64,000 nt of DNA from Burkholderiaceae bacterium (GTDB lineage: Bacteria; Pseudomonadota; Gammaproteobacteria; Burkholderiales; Burkholderiaceae_C). The notes beneath the pieces are model-generated. The model saw nothing but the letters and a program-made list of their open reading frames with translations, ran no database searches and was not told the origin of the DNA. The DNA lies in contig JADMJJ010000011.1 of the NCBI GenBank assembly GCA_018780645.1, forward strand, positions 186,001 to 250,000, given 5' to 3'. A program made the position numbers and the translations under genes. Within the stretch, counting starts at the first letter, position 1. Each line of letters starts with the position of its first letter. Shown here in pieces: positions 9,707 to 18,052 of the stretch.

Positions 9707-10189
9707 ATGCCCACAATCCCAAACGAGAGCCACACCGGCAGCCTGCTGCGCGAGGTCGCGCGCCTGTACACCCGGGCGCAACGGGTGGTGGCCGACTGCT
9801 GCCACACCACCAACACCCAATGCCATCTGCTGACCGAGCTGGGGCGTTCCGGCCCGGTGCCGCTGTCCGAGCTCGGAACGCGGGTCAGTCTGGAGAAGAG
9901 CTGGGTGTCGCGTGCGGTGGAGGCCATGGTCGCCCGTGGCCTGGTGAGCAAGGAGCCGAACCCACTGGACGCCAGGAGCTGGCTTGTCACGCTCACCGCC
10001 GAGGGCCGGCGCACCGTCGATGAACTGAACCAGACGCTTGATGACCATGCCGAGCATCTGCTCGGCGCCTTGAGCGAGCGCGAACGCGCCGCCGTCGAAT
10101 CGTCTCTGCTGTTGTTGATGAAGGCCTTGCGCGAAGACACCGCCGCCAATTGCTGCCTCCCGCCGCCGGAACGCAAAGAATCCAGATGA
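9707..10189 (+). CDS. MarR family regulator with clustered cysteines
   Basis: A 160-residue MarR winged-helix protein, with recognition region VSLEKSWVSRAVEAMVARGLV (about 60-80) and wing DARSWLVTLTAEG (88-100). It is unusual in having C31, C32 and C39 in DCCHTTNTQCH on the N-terminal helices, plus C149 and C150 near the end. Such groups could bind As(III) or another thiophilic ligand at the dimer interface. The stop overlaps the MFS start by 4 bp (ATGA). It has its own promoter and palindrome, separate from the ArsR sites. Metalloid sensing is inferred from the cysteines and location. Confidence 0.88.
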   Translation: MPTIPNESHTGSLLREVARLYTRAQRVVADCCHTTNTQCHLLTELGRSGPVPLSELGTRVSLEKSWVSRAVEAMVARGLVSKEPNPLDARSWLVTLTAEGRRTVDELNQTLDDHAEHLLGALSERERAAVESSLLLLMKALREDTAANCCLPPPERKESR

Positions 10190-11370
10190 GCACCCAGGCC
10201 GACACCCCGCCCCGCCAGATCGGCACCGTCGCTGCATTGGGCACAGCACAAACCCTGGCCTGGGCCTCGTCCTACTATCTGCCGGCCATGCTGGCTGCAC
10301 CAATGGCGCGCGATCTGGGGGTGAGCACGCCAACGGTGTTCGCGGCCTTCTCGGCGGCGCTGATCGTCTCGGCCCTGCTGGGCCCCCATGCCGGCAAAAC
10401 CATAGATCGGCTGGGCGGACGGCCGGTGCTGATGGGCACCAGCGTGATCTTTGCCCTGGCGTTGATGGCGCTGGGCCTGGCCCAGGGCGCGGTCGGCCTG
10501 TTCGCGGCCTGGCTGCTGATGGGCGTGGCGATGGGCAGCGGTCTGTACGAGGCGGCCTTCGCGGCGCTGGTGCGGCTCTATGGACGCGAATCGCGGAATG
10601 CGATCACCGGCATCACCTTGATCGCCGGCTTTGCCAGCACGGTCGGCTGGCCGCTGTCCACGCTGCTGGAGGCGCAGTTCGGCTGGCGCGGCACCTGCTT
10701 TACCTGGGCGGCGCTGCATCTGCTGGTGGGTCTGCCGCTGAATTGGCGGCTGCCCCGGGCCGTGGCGCTGGCACCTGCCGCACCGGCGATGGTGGGTCAG
10801 GCGCCAGTCGCCGAGCCACCAGCCTCGCGCCGGGCGGTGTGGTTGTTGGCCTTTGTGTTTGCCGCCACCTGGTTCACCAGCACCGCCATGGCCGCCCATC
10901 TGCCCCAGCTGCTGCAGGCCGGCGGGGCGAGCCTGGCGGCGGCGGTGGTCATCGGCGCGCTGGTGGGGCCGGCCCAGGTGGCAGGGCGGCTGCTGGAGTT
11001 TGGTTTTCTGCGTCGGGTTCACCCGCTGTTGTCGGCCCGGCTGGCGGCCTTGATGCATCCGATCGGTGCAACGCTGCTGACCCTGTTCGGCGCGCCGCTG
11101 GCGATGGTGTTTGCCCTGATGCATGGGGCAGGCAATGGCATCCTGACCATTGCCAAGGGCACCCTGCCCCTGGTGCTGTTCGGCCCCCAGGGCTATGGCC
11201 AGCGCCAGGGCCTGATAGCAGTGCCGGCGCGCATGGCGCAGGCGCTGGCGCCCTGGTTGTTCGGCATCTGCCTTGCCCGCTGGGGCGCCCAGGCCCTGTG
11301 GCTGACCGCCGCTCTGGGCCTGGCGGCCTTCTGCGCTCTGCTGCTAATGCCAAGGCCGGCGGCCGATTGA
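10186..11370 (+). CDS. MFS transporter coupled to MarR regulator
   Basis: A 394-residue major facilitator with about 12 membrane segments and a central loop near residue 200 (APAAPAMVGQAPVAEPPASRR). The motif-A-like KTIDRLGGRPVLMG lies between segments 2 and 3. The start ATG 10186 overlaps the marR stop, so the two are translated together and the regulator probably controls this exporter. The position inside the ars island suggests export of an arsenical or related toxicant, but it does not look like ArsJ paired with a GAPDH gene, and the substrate is unknown. Confidence 0.88.
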   Translation: MSTQADTPPRQIGTVAALGTAQTLAWASSYYLPAMLAAPMARDLGVSTPTVFAAFSAALIVSALLGPHAGKTIDRLGGRPVLMGTSVIFALALMALGLAQGAVGLFAAWLLMGVAMGSGLYEAAFAALVRLYGRESRNAITGITLIAGFASTVGWPLSTLLEAQFGWRGTCFTWAALHLLVGLPLNWRLPRAVALAPAAPAMVGQAPVAEPPASRRAVWLLAFVFAATWFTSTAMAAHLPQLLQAGGASLAAAVVIGALVGPAQVAGRLLEFGFLRRVHPLLSARLAALMHPIGATLLTLFGAPLAMVFALMHGAGNGILTIAKGTLPLVLFGPQGYGQRQGLIAVPARMAQALAPWLFGICLARWGAQALWLTAALGLAAFCALLLMPRPAAD

Positions 11371-11388
11371 GCCACCGGCCCGGTCAGC

Positions 11389-11970
11389 TCAGCGGCCCTT
11401 GCGCTGGCGGCGCGCGGCCCAGCCCAGCAGGGCCATGCCGGACAACATCAGCGCATAGGTCTGCGGCTCGGGCACGGCCACGGTGATGCTGAAGGCGTCG
11501 CCGACCTGGTGGCCGCTCAGGTCCAGCGTCCAGTTGGCCGCACCGGCCTGCAGCAGCGGATTGCCGATGTAGAAATCGGTCGTCACGCCGGGACCGCCGA
11601 AGCTGGCCCAAATTGCGTCGCTGCTGCTGCCCGTGGCCAGCACCGGCTGGAAGCCGTCGGTCGTGACCGTGCCGACGGGCGCGGCGAAGCGGGCACCGTC
11701 GAGCCTGACGCTGGCCTTCTCGAAGCCCAGACCGGACAGATTGCGCACCAGGGCATTGAAGCTGAGCGCGTTCTGGGCCAGGTCTTGCGCCTCGACGACA
11801 AAGTTCAAGGTCACCGTCGCACGGGTGGCGAAGTCGATGTCGAAAAACAGCTCGCTGGAGGTGGCAAAGCTGGCGTCCACGCTGGCGGACCCCGTCGCGC
11901 CGTTGTAGATGGCGGCCTGGCTGTGCGCGGCCAGGGCCAGCAAGGCGCCGGCGATGAGGGTGGTCTTCAT
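11389..11970 (-). CDS. PEP-CTERM sorted secreted protein
   Basis: A 193-residue secreted protein. The signal peptide is about 1-19 (MKTTLIAGALLALAAHSQA). A beta-rich body follows, with the sorting tail VPEP at 166-169, a hydrophobic segment (TYALMLSGMALLGWAA) and the basic end RRQRKGR. PEP-CTERM proteins are processed by an exosortase/EpsH system, not encoded in this window, and are often linked to exopolysaccharide. The gene starts 35 bp after the phoX stop on the same strand and is probably cotranscribed with it. The function of the body is not recognised. Confidence 0.88.
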   Translation of the reverse strand: MKTTLIAGALLALAAHSQAAIYNGATGSASVDASFATSSELFFDIDFATRATVTLNFVVEAQDLAQNALSFNALVRNLSGLGFEKASVRLDGARFAAPVGTVTTDGFQPVLATGSSSDAIWASFGGPGVTTDFYIGNPLLQAGAANWTLDLSGHQVGDAFSITVAVPEPQTYALMLSGMALLGWAARRQRKGR

Positions 11971-12005
11971 AGTTGAATCCTTTGATGTTTTGAAATGCAG
12001 CGGGC

Positions 12006-13493
12006 TCAGAGCGCGCCCTTGGCCCAGGGGCCGGTGATGGCGAAGGTGATGCCGGGAGTCTGGATGTTCACGAACAGGAAGCGGCCGGTCGGGTCGAAGC
12101 AGGCACCGCAGAGCTCGGAGCCGCGATGGTTGCCGGCCAGGCTGCCGAGCTTGCCCGCGGCCGTCAGCTGGGCGGCGTTCACGTTGACGTTGTTCTTGGC
12201 CAGAATGAAGGTGTCGCCTTCCGGGCTCAGACCCATCAGGCGGCTGCCGAAACCGAATGTGTCGGTGACACCGCCGCCGTCTTCGCAGATGACGATGCCG
12301 CCGCGCGGGCTGACGCACAGGTTGTCACCGGCGTCGCCCACCAGCTCCGAGGCGCTGGCATAGATGCAGACCAGGGTCTGGCTGGCCAGATCAAGCTCCC
12401 AGATCGCACCGCGGCCGACATTGCCGCCCGAGGTGTCCATCACGAACATCTTGCCGGCGAAGTACCAGATGCCCTCGCCGCGGTTCATGCGCAGGCCGCC
12501 CTGCTGCCAGCCCTGCACAAAGGGACCTGCTGCGTTGGTGATGGCGGCGCCGTCCGGGCCGGTGGCGTTGCCGCGGTTCTGGTCCGGGTTGGCAATGTCC
12601 ACCCACTCCAGCTCATAGCTCTGATCGAGCTGGGCCGGCGCGATGTTCCCGTTGTTCAGGCCCTTGACCTTGGCCATCTGCAGCTTGCCGCCCTGAGCCA
12701 GGCTGCCCAGCGCGCCCTGGGTGACGGTCGGGATGTAGCGGTAGAAGCCGGACTTGCCCGAGCTGTCCTCGGTCAGGTAGGCGATGCCGGTGGAGGGGTC
12801 GATGGCGACCGCCTCGTGGGCAAAGCGGCCCATGCCGATGATGGGCTCGGCGCTGGTCTGCGACGCATCGGCGGCGCACTCGAACACATAACCGTGCTTG
12901 CGGCCCTGGCTGCTGGCCGAGTCGGATCCCACTTCCTCGCAGGTCAGCCAGCTGCCCCAGGGCGTGATGCCGCCGGCGCAGTTGGTGCGGGTGCCGCCGA
13001 GGTTGGCGTCGGTGCGGATCCAGTTGCCATCGCGGAACACCAGATTGGTCGTGCCGCCGTTGGAGTAGCTGCTGCCCGAGGTGCCGCTGTCGTACACGGC
13101 CGGTGCGCCGAAGTGGCTGGCATCCGAGCCCGTGCCGACCTCGTGGTTGCGTATCAGCACCAGCTCGGTGCCGCGGCCGACGCGGCGGCTGGTGACCACG
13201 CCCATACCGTCGTGGGCGCGGGGTGTCGGCTTGCCGTTGCTCATCAGGTCGCCGGTCCAGCCAAAGCTCTTGTAGCTGAAGCCCGCAGGCAGCTGCAGCA
13301 GCGGCAGGCCGGTGATCAGGTCATCGACCGGGGCGATAGGGCCATAGGGGCTGTCGACCAGCAGGGTGTTGCCGGCGGCCTGGGCCTCGCGGCTGTGCAG
13401 GGCGCCGAGGGTGGCGATGAAGGGCAAGGCGGCGGCGGCCGATGCGCTTTTCAGCAGGTGGCGGCGCGAGGGGGCGAAGTTGTGTTCGGACAT
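12006..13493 (-). CDS. phoX: PhoX-type alkaline phosphatase (DUF839)
   Basis: A 495-residue exported protein. The twin-arginine signal is SRRHLLKSASAAAALPF at about 9-25 with a cleavage site after AQA. PhoX-family blocks follow in order: PRAHDGMGVV, LIRNHEVG, AGGITPWGSWLTCEE, GRFAHEAVAIDPSTGIAYLTED and FYRY. PhoX enzymes are Ca/Fe-dependent phosphomonoesterases that release phosphate in the periplasm. The start at 13493 places the RR motif near the N terminus; an open frame runs up to 13580. A Pho-box-like direct repeat lies 138 bp upstream. The location between two arsenate-resistance modules is notable because arsenate mimics phosphate. Confidence 0.85.
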   Translation of the reverse strand: MSEHNFAPSRRHLLKSASAAAALPFIATLGALHSREAQAAGNTLLVDSPYGPIAPVDDLITGLPLLQLPAGFSYKSFGWTGDLMSNGKPTPRAHDGMGVVTSRRVGRGTELVLIRNHEVGTGSDASHFGAPAVYDSGTSGSSYSNGGTTNLVFRDGNWIRTDANLGGTRTNCAGGITPWGSWLTCEEVGSDSASSQGRKHGYVFECAADASQTSAEPIIGMGRFAHEAVAIDPSTGIAYLTEDSSGKSGFYRYIPTVTQGALGSLAQGGKLQMAKVKGLNNGNIAPAQLDQSYELEWVDIANPDQNRGNATGPDGAAITNAAGPFVQGWQQGGLRMNRGEGIWYFAGKMFVMDTSGGNVGRGAIWELDLASQTLVCIYASASELVGDAGDNLCVSPRGGIVICEDGGGVTDTFGFGSRLMGLSPEGDTFILAKNNVNVNAAQLTAAGKLGSLAGNHRGSELCGACFDPTGRFLFVNIQTPGITFAITGPWAKGAL

Positions 13494-13630
13494 GGCTTGT
13501 GGCTGTTCGCTTGGATGGAGGGCGCGGTCGCTGTCGTTGGACTGAGGCGTCGGCGACTTTGCGTTACGGGGCATCCGCATGGCGGCGGCTTGCGAATGGC
13601 GGCAGTGTCGGAGGCCGAGGTTTCAGGAAG

Positions 13631-13648
13631 AAGACAAACCTGCGACAG
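13631..13648 (-). promoter_or_regulatory. Possible Pho box upstream of phoX
   Basis: On the minus strand CTGTCGC-AGGT-TTGTCTT: two 7-bp direct repeats 11 bp apart, as in PhoB sites (consensus CTGTCAT with a 4-bp gap). Three or four positions differ from consensus. Confidence 0.35.
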
Positions 13649-13882
13649 GCGCGGGCATTGCGCCATCGCTGATGGCTGAGGTTTGCCGGTGGCCTTGGGG
13701 CCGGCAGCCGTCGGACCTATTACGGACAGGGATCGCTCTCGCTACCGGACCTACTTACAGCTCCGCGCAGAGAAACCCAGCCGAGGAAACCGTCCCATGC
13801 GCCATTGATGCAGCCGTTGATACGACGGCAAACTCCACTGGCGCCACCGCGCGGGGGAGCTCTTTGCATCTTTGAAACCTTG

Positions 13883-14110
13883 ATGGTGACTTCCCTTCTT
13901 TCCTTGGAGGGCGTGTCCTACGTAAGGCGACACCTATTCCCGTTTCTCGCAGGCAAAGGAACAGGAGCAGCAGAACGCGCGATCGGATCGCTCAGCGGTG
14001 ACTCAAAGCCGAGCGCTGATCGTTGCGTCGCATGACCACACCTTCCTGGCCGAGCTTGGGCTCACTGATCTGCTGGTGGCTGGCACGGGCGGTTGGATGT
14101 TGACATCAGT
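13883..14110 (+). pseudogene. Decayed ABC-F ATPase: both ends kept, middle lost
   Basis: ATG 13883 begins MVTSLLSLEGVSYV, which looks like the N terminus of ABC-F ATPases (ribosome-associated duplicated ATPases). That frame then breaks. From about 13950 another frame reads QAKEQEQQNARSDR, then ALIVASHDHTFLAELGLTD from 14010. This matches the charged linker and the final H-loop block (LLVVSHD..FL..IG) of the same family. A functional gene needs about 1,500 bp, whereas here about 230 bp hold the two ends. I read this as an internally deleted remnant. The flanking stretch 13494-13882 shows only the phoX upstream region and no recognisable gene. Confidence 0.55.
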
Positions 14111-14272
14111 GGAACGATTGGGTACCAGGCTGCTTTCGAGCCGACAGCGGTCGCGGCAGCGAGCAGATCGAGTCGGCCGCTGCCGCTGCACCTTCGCCGC
14201 TGCACCAGGCAAAGTCGGCGGTCGTTGCAGGCCCGGATGCTTTTTCTGGTGACACCGGTTAACCATGCGCCC

Positions 14273-15607
14273 ATGGACATCGCCGTCATCGGTGGCGGCA
14301 TTGCTGGCTTGGTGGCCGCGTGGCAGCTGTCGCGGCGTCACGCGGTGACCTTGTTCGAACGCCATGCGGTGCCGGGCTTCGTGGCCAGCTCGGTGGCGCT
14401 GGACGCCACCATCCCTGCCCAGCGCATCGACGTGCCGCTGCGCGTGTTCTACCCAGGCTACTACCCGACGCTGACCCGCCTGTACGCGGAACTCGGCGTG
14501 GCCACGGATCCGGTGGATTACGCCACCACCTTCAGCGATGGCGACGGCTACGCCTACTTCCGTTGGCGCAACGCGCGTGTTGGTGGCTGGTCGATGCCCT
14601 ATGTGCTGCCGCAGGACGTGGCCAGCGCGCGGGGGTGGCGCATCGTGCAGGGCGCGCTGCGCTTCCAGAGCCGGGCGCGCGCGGCGCTGGCGGCCGGGGG
14701 CCTGGACGGCGCGAGCATCGGCGAGTTCGTCGCCGCCGAGCGCATCACCCCCGAGTTCGTCGACGGCCTGCTGCTGCCGGCCATCGCCACCATAGCCACC
14801 TGCAGCACCGAAGACGCGCGCGCCTACCCGGCTGCGGTGGTCGCCGGCTATGCCGCCGCTGGCGTGGCGCGCCAGAGCGTGCGCCGCGCGCGCGACGGCG
14901 CCGACGCGGTTGCCGCGAGGCTGCTGGCAGGCATCACACGCGTGCAATGCGCGGCCGGCGTAGTGGCCGTTCGGCGCCAGCCGGGGGCGGCCTCATCGAC
15001 CCGAGATGCCGGTGCCGGGCGGGTGACGGTGCAACACGCCGCGGGCGAGGAGGCCTTCGACCATGTCGTGTTCGCCACGCAGGCCAACCAGGCCCTGACC
15101 TTGCTGGCCGACGCCGCGCTGGACGAGACCGCGGCGCTGGCCGCCTTCCGCTACCGCGCGCTGGAGGTGCTGATGCACCGCGACACCGGGCTGATGCCCC
15201 GGCGCCGCGCCGACTGGTCACCGGTGAACGCCCGCGTCTGCGCCGAACATGAGCAGCCGGAGAGCACGATCTGGATCAACCGCGTGCAGCCGGGTTTGCG
15301 CCATGCCGAGCCGCTGTTCCAGACCGTGATGCCGCAGCGCCCGCCGCGGGACGGCAGCGTGATCGGCCAGGCCCGCTTCGAGCGTCCGCTGGTCAACCTC
15401 GGCAGCGCTGCGGCCTTGGTCTCGCTGCAGGAATTGCACGCGCAGCCAGAGCGCCGCGTGTGGTGGTGCGGTTCCTACGCCGAAACCGGCGTGCCCCTGC
15501 TGGAAAGCGCGGTGCGATCAGCGCTGGCGGTGGCCGCGAGGGTGGAGGCAGCGGCAAGCCCTGCCCCCGCGCGCTTCAGGCAAACGAATCGGCCATCAAG
15601 GCCCTGA
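14273..15607 (+). CDS. FAD-dependent amine-oxidase-like oxidoreductase
   Basis: A 444-residue flavoprotein. The N-terminal dinucleotide motif is MDIAVIGGGIAGLVAAWQLS, with an acidic end to strand 2 (LFERH). The C-terminal FAD contact is WWCGSYAETGVPLLESAVRSALAVA. The arrangement fits the NAD(P)/FAD amine oxidase and desaturase superfamily, including flavoproteins near cyclopropane-fatty-acid genes, but no such partners are here. ATG 14273 is chosen by alignment to the motif; ATG 14237 in frame, with AGG before it, is possible. The 3' end overlaps the convergent gene by 32 bp. Its higher GC than the preceding remnant is visible. The substrate is unknown. Confidence 0.8.
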   Translation: MDIAVIGGGIAGLVAAWQLSRRHAVTLFERHAVPGFVASSVALDATIPAQRIDVPLRVFYPGYYPTLTRLYAELGVATDPVDYATTFSDGDGYAYFRWRNARVGGWSMPYVLPQDVASARGWRIVQGALRFQSRARAALAAGGLDGASIGEFVAAERITPEFVDGLLLPAIATIATCSTEDARAYPAAVVAGYAAAGVARQSVRRARDGADAVAARLLAGITRVQCAAGVVAVRRQPGAASSTRDAGAGRVTVQHAAGEEAFDHVVFATQANQALTLLADAALDETAALAAFRYRALEVLMHRDTGLMPRRRADWSPVNARVCAEHEQPESTIWINRVQPGLRHAEPLFQTVMPQRPPRDGSVIGQARFERPLVNLGSAAALVSLQELHAQPERRVWWCGSYAETGVPLLESAVRSALAVAARVEAAASPAPARFRQTNRPSRP

Positions 15608-16832
15608 ACCACTCGTTCATGTCCTCGAAGTTGTCCTTGTTCCACCCGGTGGAGGCAGCCGAGCTGGCGGCCACGGACTTCATCGTCCTTGACAGCGCGT
15701 CGTACTGGAACACCACGGACAGCCAGGAGGCCTGGGTGCGCGTGATGGTCGAGAAGCAGGCCGAGTTGGTCACCGGAGCCGCATCGGGGGCAACACCCGC
15801 GAAGTAGCGCACCAGGGCATCGGCGCAAATCTTGGCCTCCTGGTTGGCAATGTGGCCGGCCTTGGGCTGCGTGGTGGCGCTGGAGTCACCGATCACGTGG
15901 ATGCGTGGCGCATCCAGGCTGGCATAGCTCAGCACATCGACCAGCGCGAACCGGCCATTGGTGGCCGTGGCCAGGCCGGTCTGCTCGATCAGCTTCCCGG
16001 CCCGCTGCGCAGGGATCAGGTTGATCACATCGCCGTGCACCGCGCCGCCATTGGTGTAGAGCATCATCTGCGACTCATCGACCGAGGAGATCTCGACGCC
16101 GCGGTGGTACTCGATCACATTGGCGTGCAGCCCGAAGAAGGCTTTCGAGAAGTTGTCCTGCTCGACCACGATGTCGGGATTGGCGTCCAGCACCAGCAGC
16201 TTGCTGCGCGGCTTCTTCGCCTTCAGCCAGTCGGCCAGCAGACAGGCCCGCTCATAGGGGCCGGGCGGGCAGCGGTAAGGCGTTTTCGGAATCGTCAACA
16301 CCACGGTGCCACCGGCCTTCATCGCGCCCAGCTGCTTGGCCAGCAGTTCGGTCTGAGCGCCGGCCGACCAGGCATGGGGCATCAGGCTCGGGTCATTCTG
16401 GCCCGGCAGTGCGTCGAATCGAATGCCCGGCGCAAGCACGATCTTGTCGGCCGTGAGGTTGCTGCCGGAGGCCAGCCGCACCGACCCCGCCGCCGCATCG
16501 ACGGCCAGCACCTCGTCGAACACGAGCTTGACGCCATGGCGCTGCTGCAGCGCCTCGTAGCCGAAACGCAGACTCGACAGGGAGCGCTGGCCGGTCAGCA
16601 CCAGGCTGCTCATGATGTTGGACAGATAGGCCGGATTGCGTTCGATCAACGTCACCTCCAGCGTGTTGTTGCTCCATATGCGCAGATACTTGGCCACCGT
16701 GGCGCCGGCCATGCCGCCGCCGACCACGATGACCCGCCCGCCGGAACTCGCGGCCCGGCCGGACAGGGGATGCAAGGCACCGGCGGCAGCCGCAGCGGCC
16801 AGACCGGCCTGGAGAATTTCACGTCGTTTCAT
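15576..16832 (-). CDS. fccB: Flavocytochrome c sulfide dehydrogenase, flavoprotein subunit
   Basis: Periplasmic sulfide oxidation to sulfur or polysulfide with electrons passed to cytochrome c. The 418-residue protein starts with a Tat-like leader (MKRREILQAGLAAAAAAGA). It then has FAD motif VVGGGMAGATVAKYL at about 36-50, the family block YRCPPGPYERACLLADWL with its redox cysteine, and a second cysteine in TNSACFSTIT. The C-terminal FCSD domain follows. Length and blocks match FccB/SoxF. The cytochrome partner ends 27 bp upstream in the same operon. Orientation is convergent with the amine-oxidase-like gene. Confidence 0.88.
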   Translation of the reverse strand: MKRREILQAGLAAAAAAGALHPLSGRAASSGGRVIVVGGGMAGATVAKYLRIWSNNTLEVTLIERNPAYLSNIMSSLVLTGQRSLSSLRFGYEALQQRHGVKLVFDEVLAVDAAAGSVRLASGSNLTADKIVLAPGIRFDALPGQNDPSLMPHAWSAGAQTELLAKQLGAMKAGGTVVLTIPKTPYRCPPGPYERACLLADWLKAKKPRSKLLVLDANPDIVVEQDNFSKAFFGLHANVIEYHRGVEISSVDESQMMLYTNGGAVHGDVINLIPAQRAGKLIEQTGLATATNGRFALVDVLSYASLDAPRIHVIGDSSATTQPKAGHIANQEAKICADALVRYFAGVAPDAAPVTNSACFSTITRTQASWLSVVFQYDALSRTMKSVAASSAASTGWNKDNFEDMNEWFRALMADSFA

Positions 16833-16859
16833 TGCGAATTCCTGGTTTGATTGGAAGGT

Positions 16860-17171
16860 TCAGCGCTGGGTCGAGAACCACTTCGACATGGCGCGCAGCT
16901 GCGCGTCGGTGTAGCCCATGGCGTGCTTGGTCATCAGGCCCTGCCCCTCCTTGCCGGACTGCATCTCCTTGAGTTCCTTGTAGATCTCGTCGCTCGACTC
17001 GCCCGCCAGACGCTCGAAGCCAGGCCCCTTGCCGTTGGTGCCGTGGCACTGAAAGCAGTTGGACGCCAGCAGGCGCCCGGGGGGCGGTACGGCGGCCTGC
17101 GCCCAGGCGCCGGAACAGGAAATCAAGGCCAGCATGAGTGCGCCGGTCTTGACAGATTGCATGCATCGCAT
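16860..17171 (-). CDS. Class I cytochrome c, partner of sulfide dehydrogenase
   Basis: A 103-residue secreted monohaem cytochrome. The signal peptide ends near AWAQA, the haem site is CFQCH at about 39-43, and the distal methionine is probably in GLMTKHAMGYTD. Size and position directly before fccB fit the FccA/SoxE haem subunit, which takes electrons from the flavoprotein and delivers them to the respiratory chain. It is the first gene of the operon, divergent from a two-component system that starts 182 bp away. Confidence 0.88.
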   Translation of the reverse strand: MRCMQSVKTGALMLALISCSGAWAQAAVPPPGRLLASNCFQCHGTNGKGPGFERLAGESSDEIYKELKEMQSGKEGQGLMTKHAMGYTDAQLRAMSKWFSTQR

Positions 17172-17353
17172 AAGGACTCCTTGCAGGTTGGTGAGAGTGC
17201 GCCGGGCCTCAGGTGTAGCTGGGCGATGCTGTCGAAATCCTGTCGGAAACGCGCTGTTACGCCGGATGCCATTGCGCTTTGCCTTTTGTCAAAGACGGCT
17301 GAAGGAATGTCCGCACACTGGCGGCTCTTCATCCATCGAAAGGATCGACCTGC

Positions 17354-18052
17354 ATGCGCATCCTGCTGGTCGAAGACGACCCCGGCCTGCGCGCCAGCCT
17401 CGCCGAAGCCCTGCACCGCGATGCCTACAGCGTCGACGCGGTCGAACGCGCCGAGGCCGCGCTGCAGGCCCTGGGCGACACCACCTACGATGCCCTGCTG
17501 CTGGATATCGGCCTGCCCGGCATGGACGGCCTGAACCTGCTGGCCAGGCTGCGCGCGCAGGCGCTGCGGATGCCGGTGATGCTGATCACGGCCCGCGACG
17601 ACTGGTCGGACAAGGTGCGCGGGCTGGATCTGGGCGCCGATGACTATCTGGCCAAGCCCTTCATGCTGCCCGAACTGCTGGCGCGGCTGAGGGCGCTGCT
17701 GCGGCGCTCGCAAGCCAGTGCGAGCGGCGACCTCGCTCTGGGCCGCCTGCGCCTGGGTGTGGCCGAGCAGACCGCGACGCTGAATGGCCAGCCGCTGCCG
17801 CTGACCCGCAAGGAGTGGGCCCTGCTGTTCGAGCTGGCCCTGAGCAGCCCGAAGATCGTCACCAAGCGCAAGCTCATCAACAGCCTCAGCCACTGGGAAA
17901 ACGAGCTGAGCGCCAATGCCATCGAACTGCATATCTCCCGGCTGCGACGCAAGCTCGTCGGCTCGACGCTGGAGCTCGAAACGATCCGGGGGCTGGGCTA
18001 CAGGCTGATCGACACACCGACCGCAGGCAGCCCCGCGGACCGATGCGCATGA
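17354..18052 (+). CDS. OmpR-family response regulator
   Basis: A 232-residue regulator. The receiver domain has the acidic pocket E7-D8-D9, phospho-acceptor D51 in LLLDIGLPGMDG, T78-type ITAR and K in LAKPF. The C-terminal winged helix ends NAIELHISRLRRKL...IRGLGYRL. The 3' end overlaps the kinase gene by 10 bp. It is divergent from the sulfide dehydrogenase operon and may control it, which is inferred from position only. Similar pairs include QseBC and TctDE. Confidence 0.92.
   Translation: MRILLVEDDPGLRASLAEALHRDAYSVDAVERAEAALQALGDTTYDALLLDIGLPGMDGLNLLARLRAQALRMPVMLITARDDWSDKVRGLDLGADDYLAKPFMLPELLARLRALLRRSQASASGDLALGRLRLGVAEQTATLNGQPLPLTRKEWALLFELALSSPKIVTKRKLINSLSHWENELSANAIELHISRLRRKLVGSTLELETIRGLGYRLIDTPTAGSPADRCA

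Noticed and set aside
12126-13679. A 517-codon open frame opposite phoX
   Set aside because: Antisense to a well-supported Tat-exported phosphatase; no family features.
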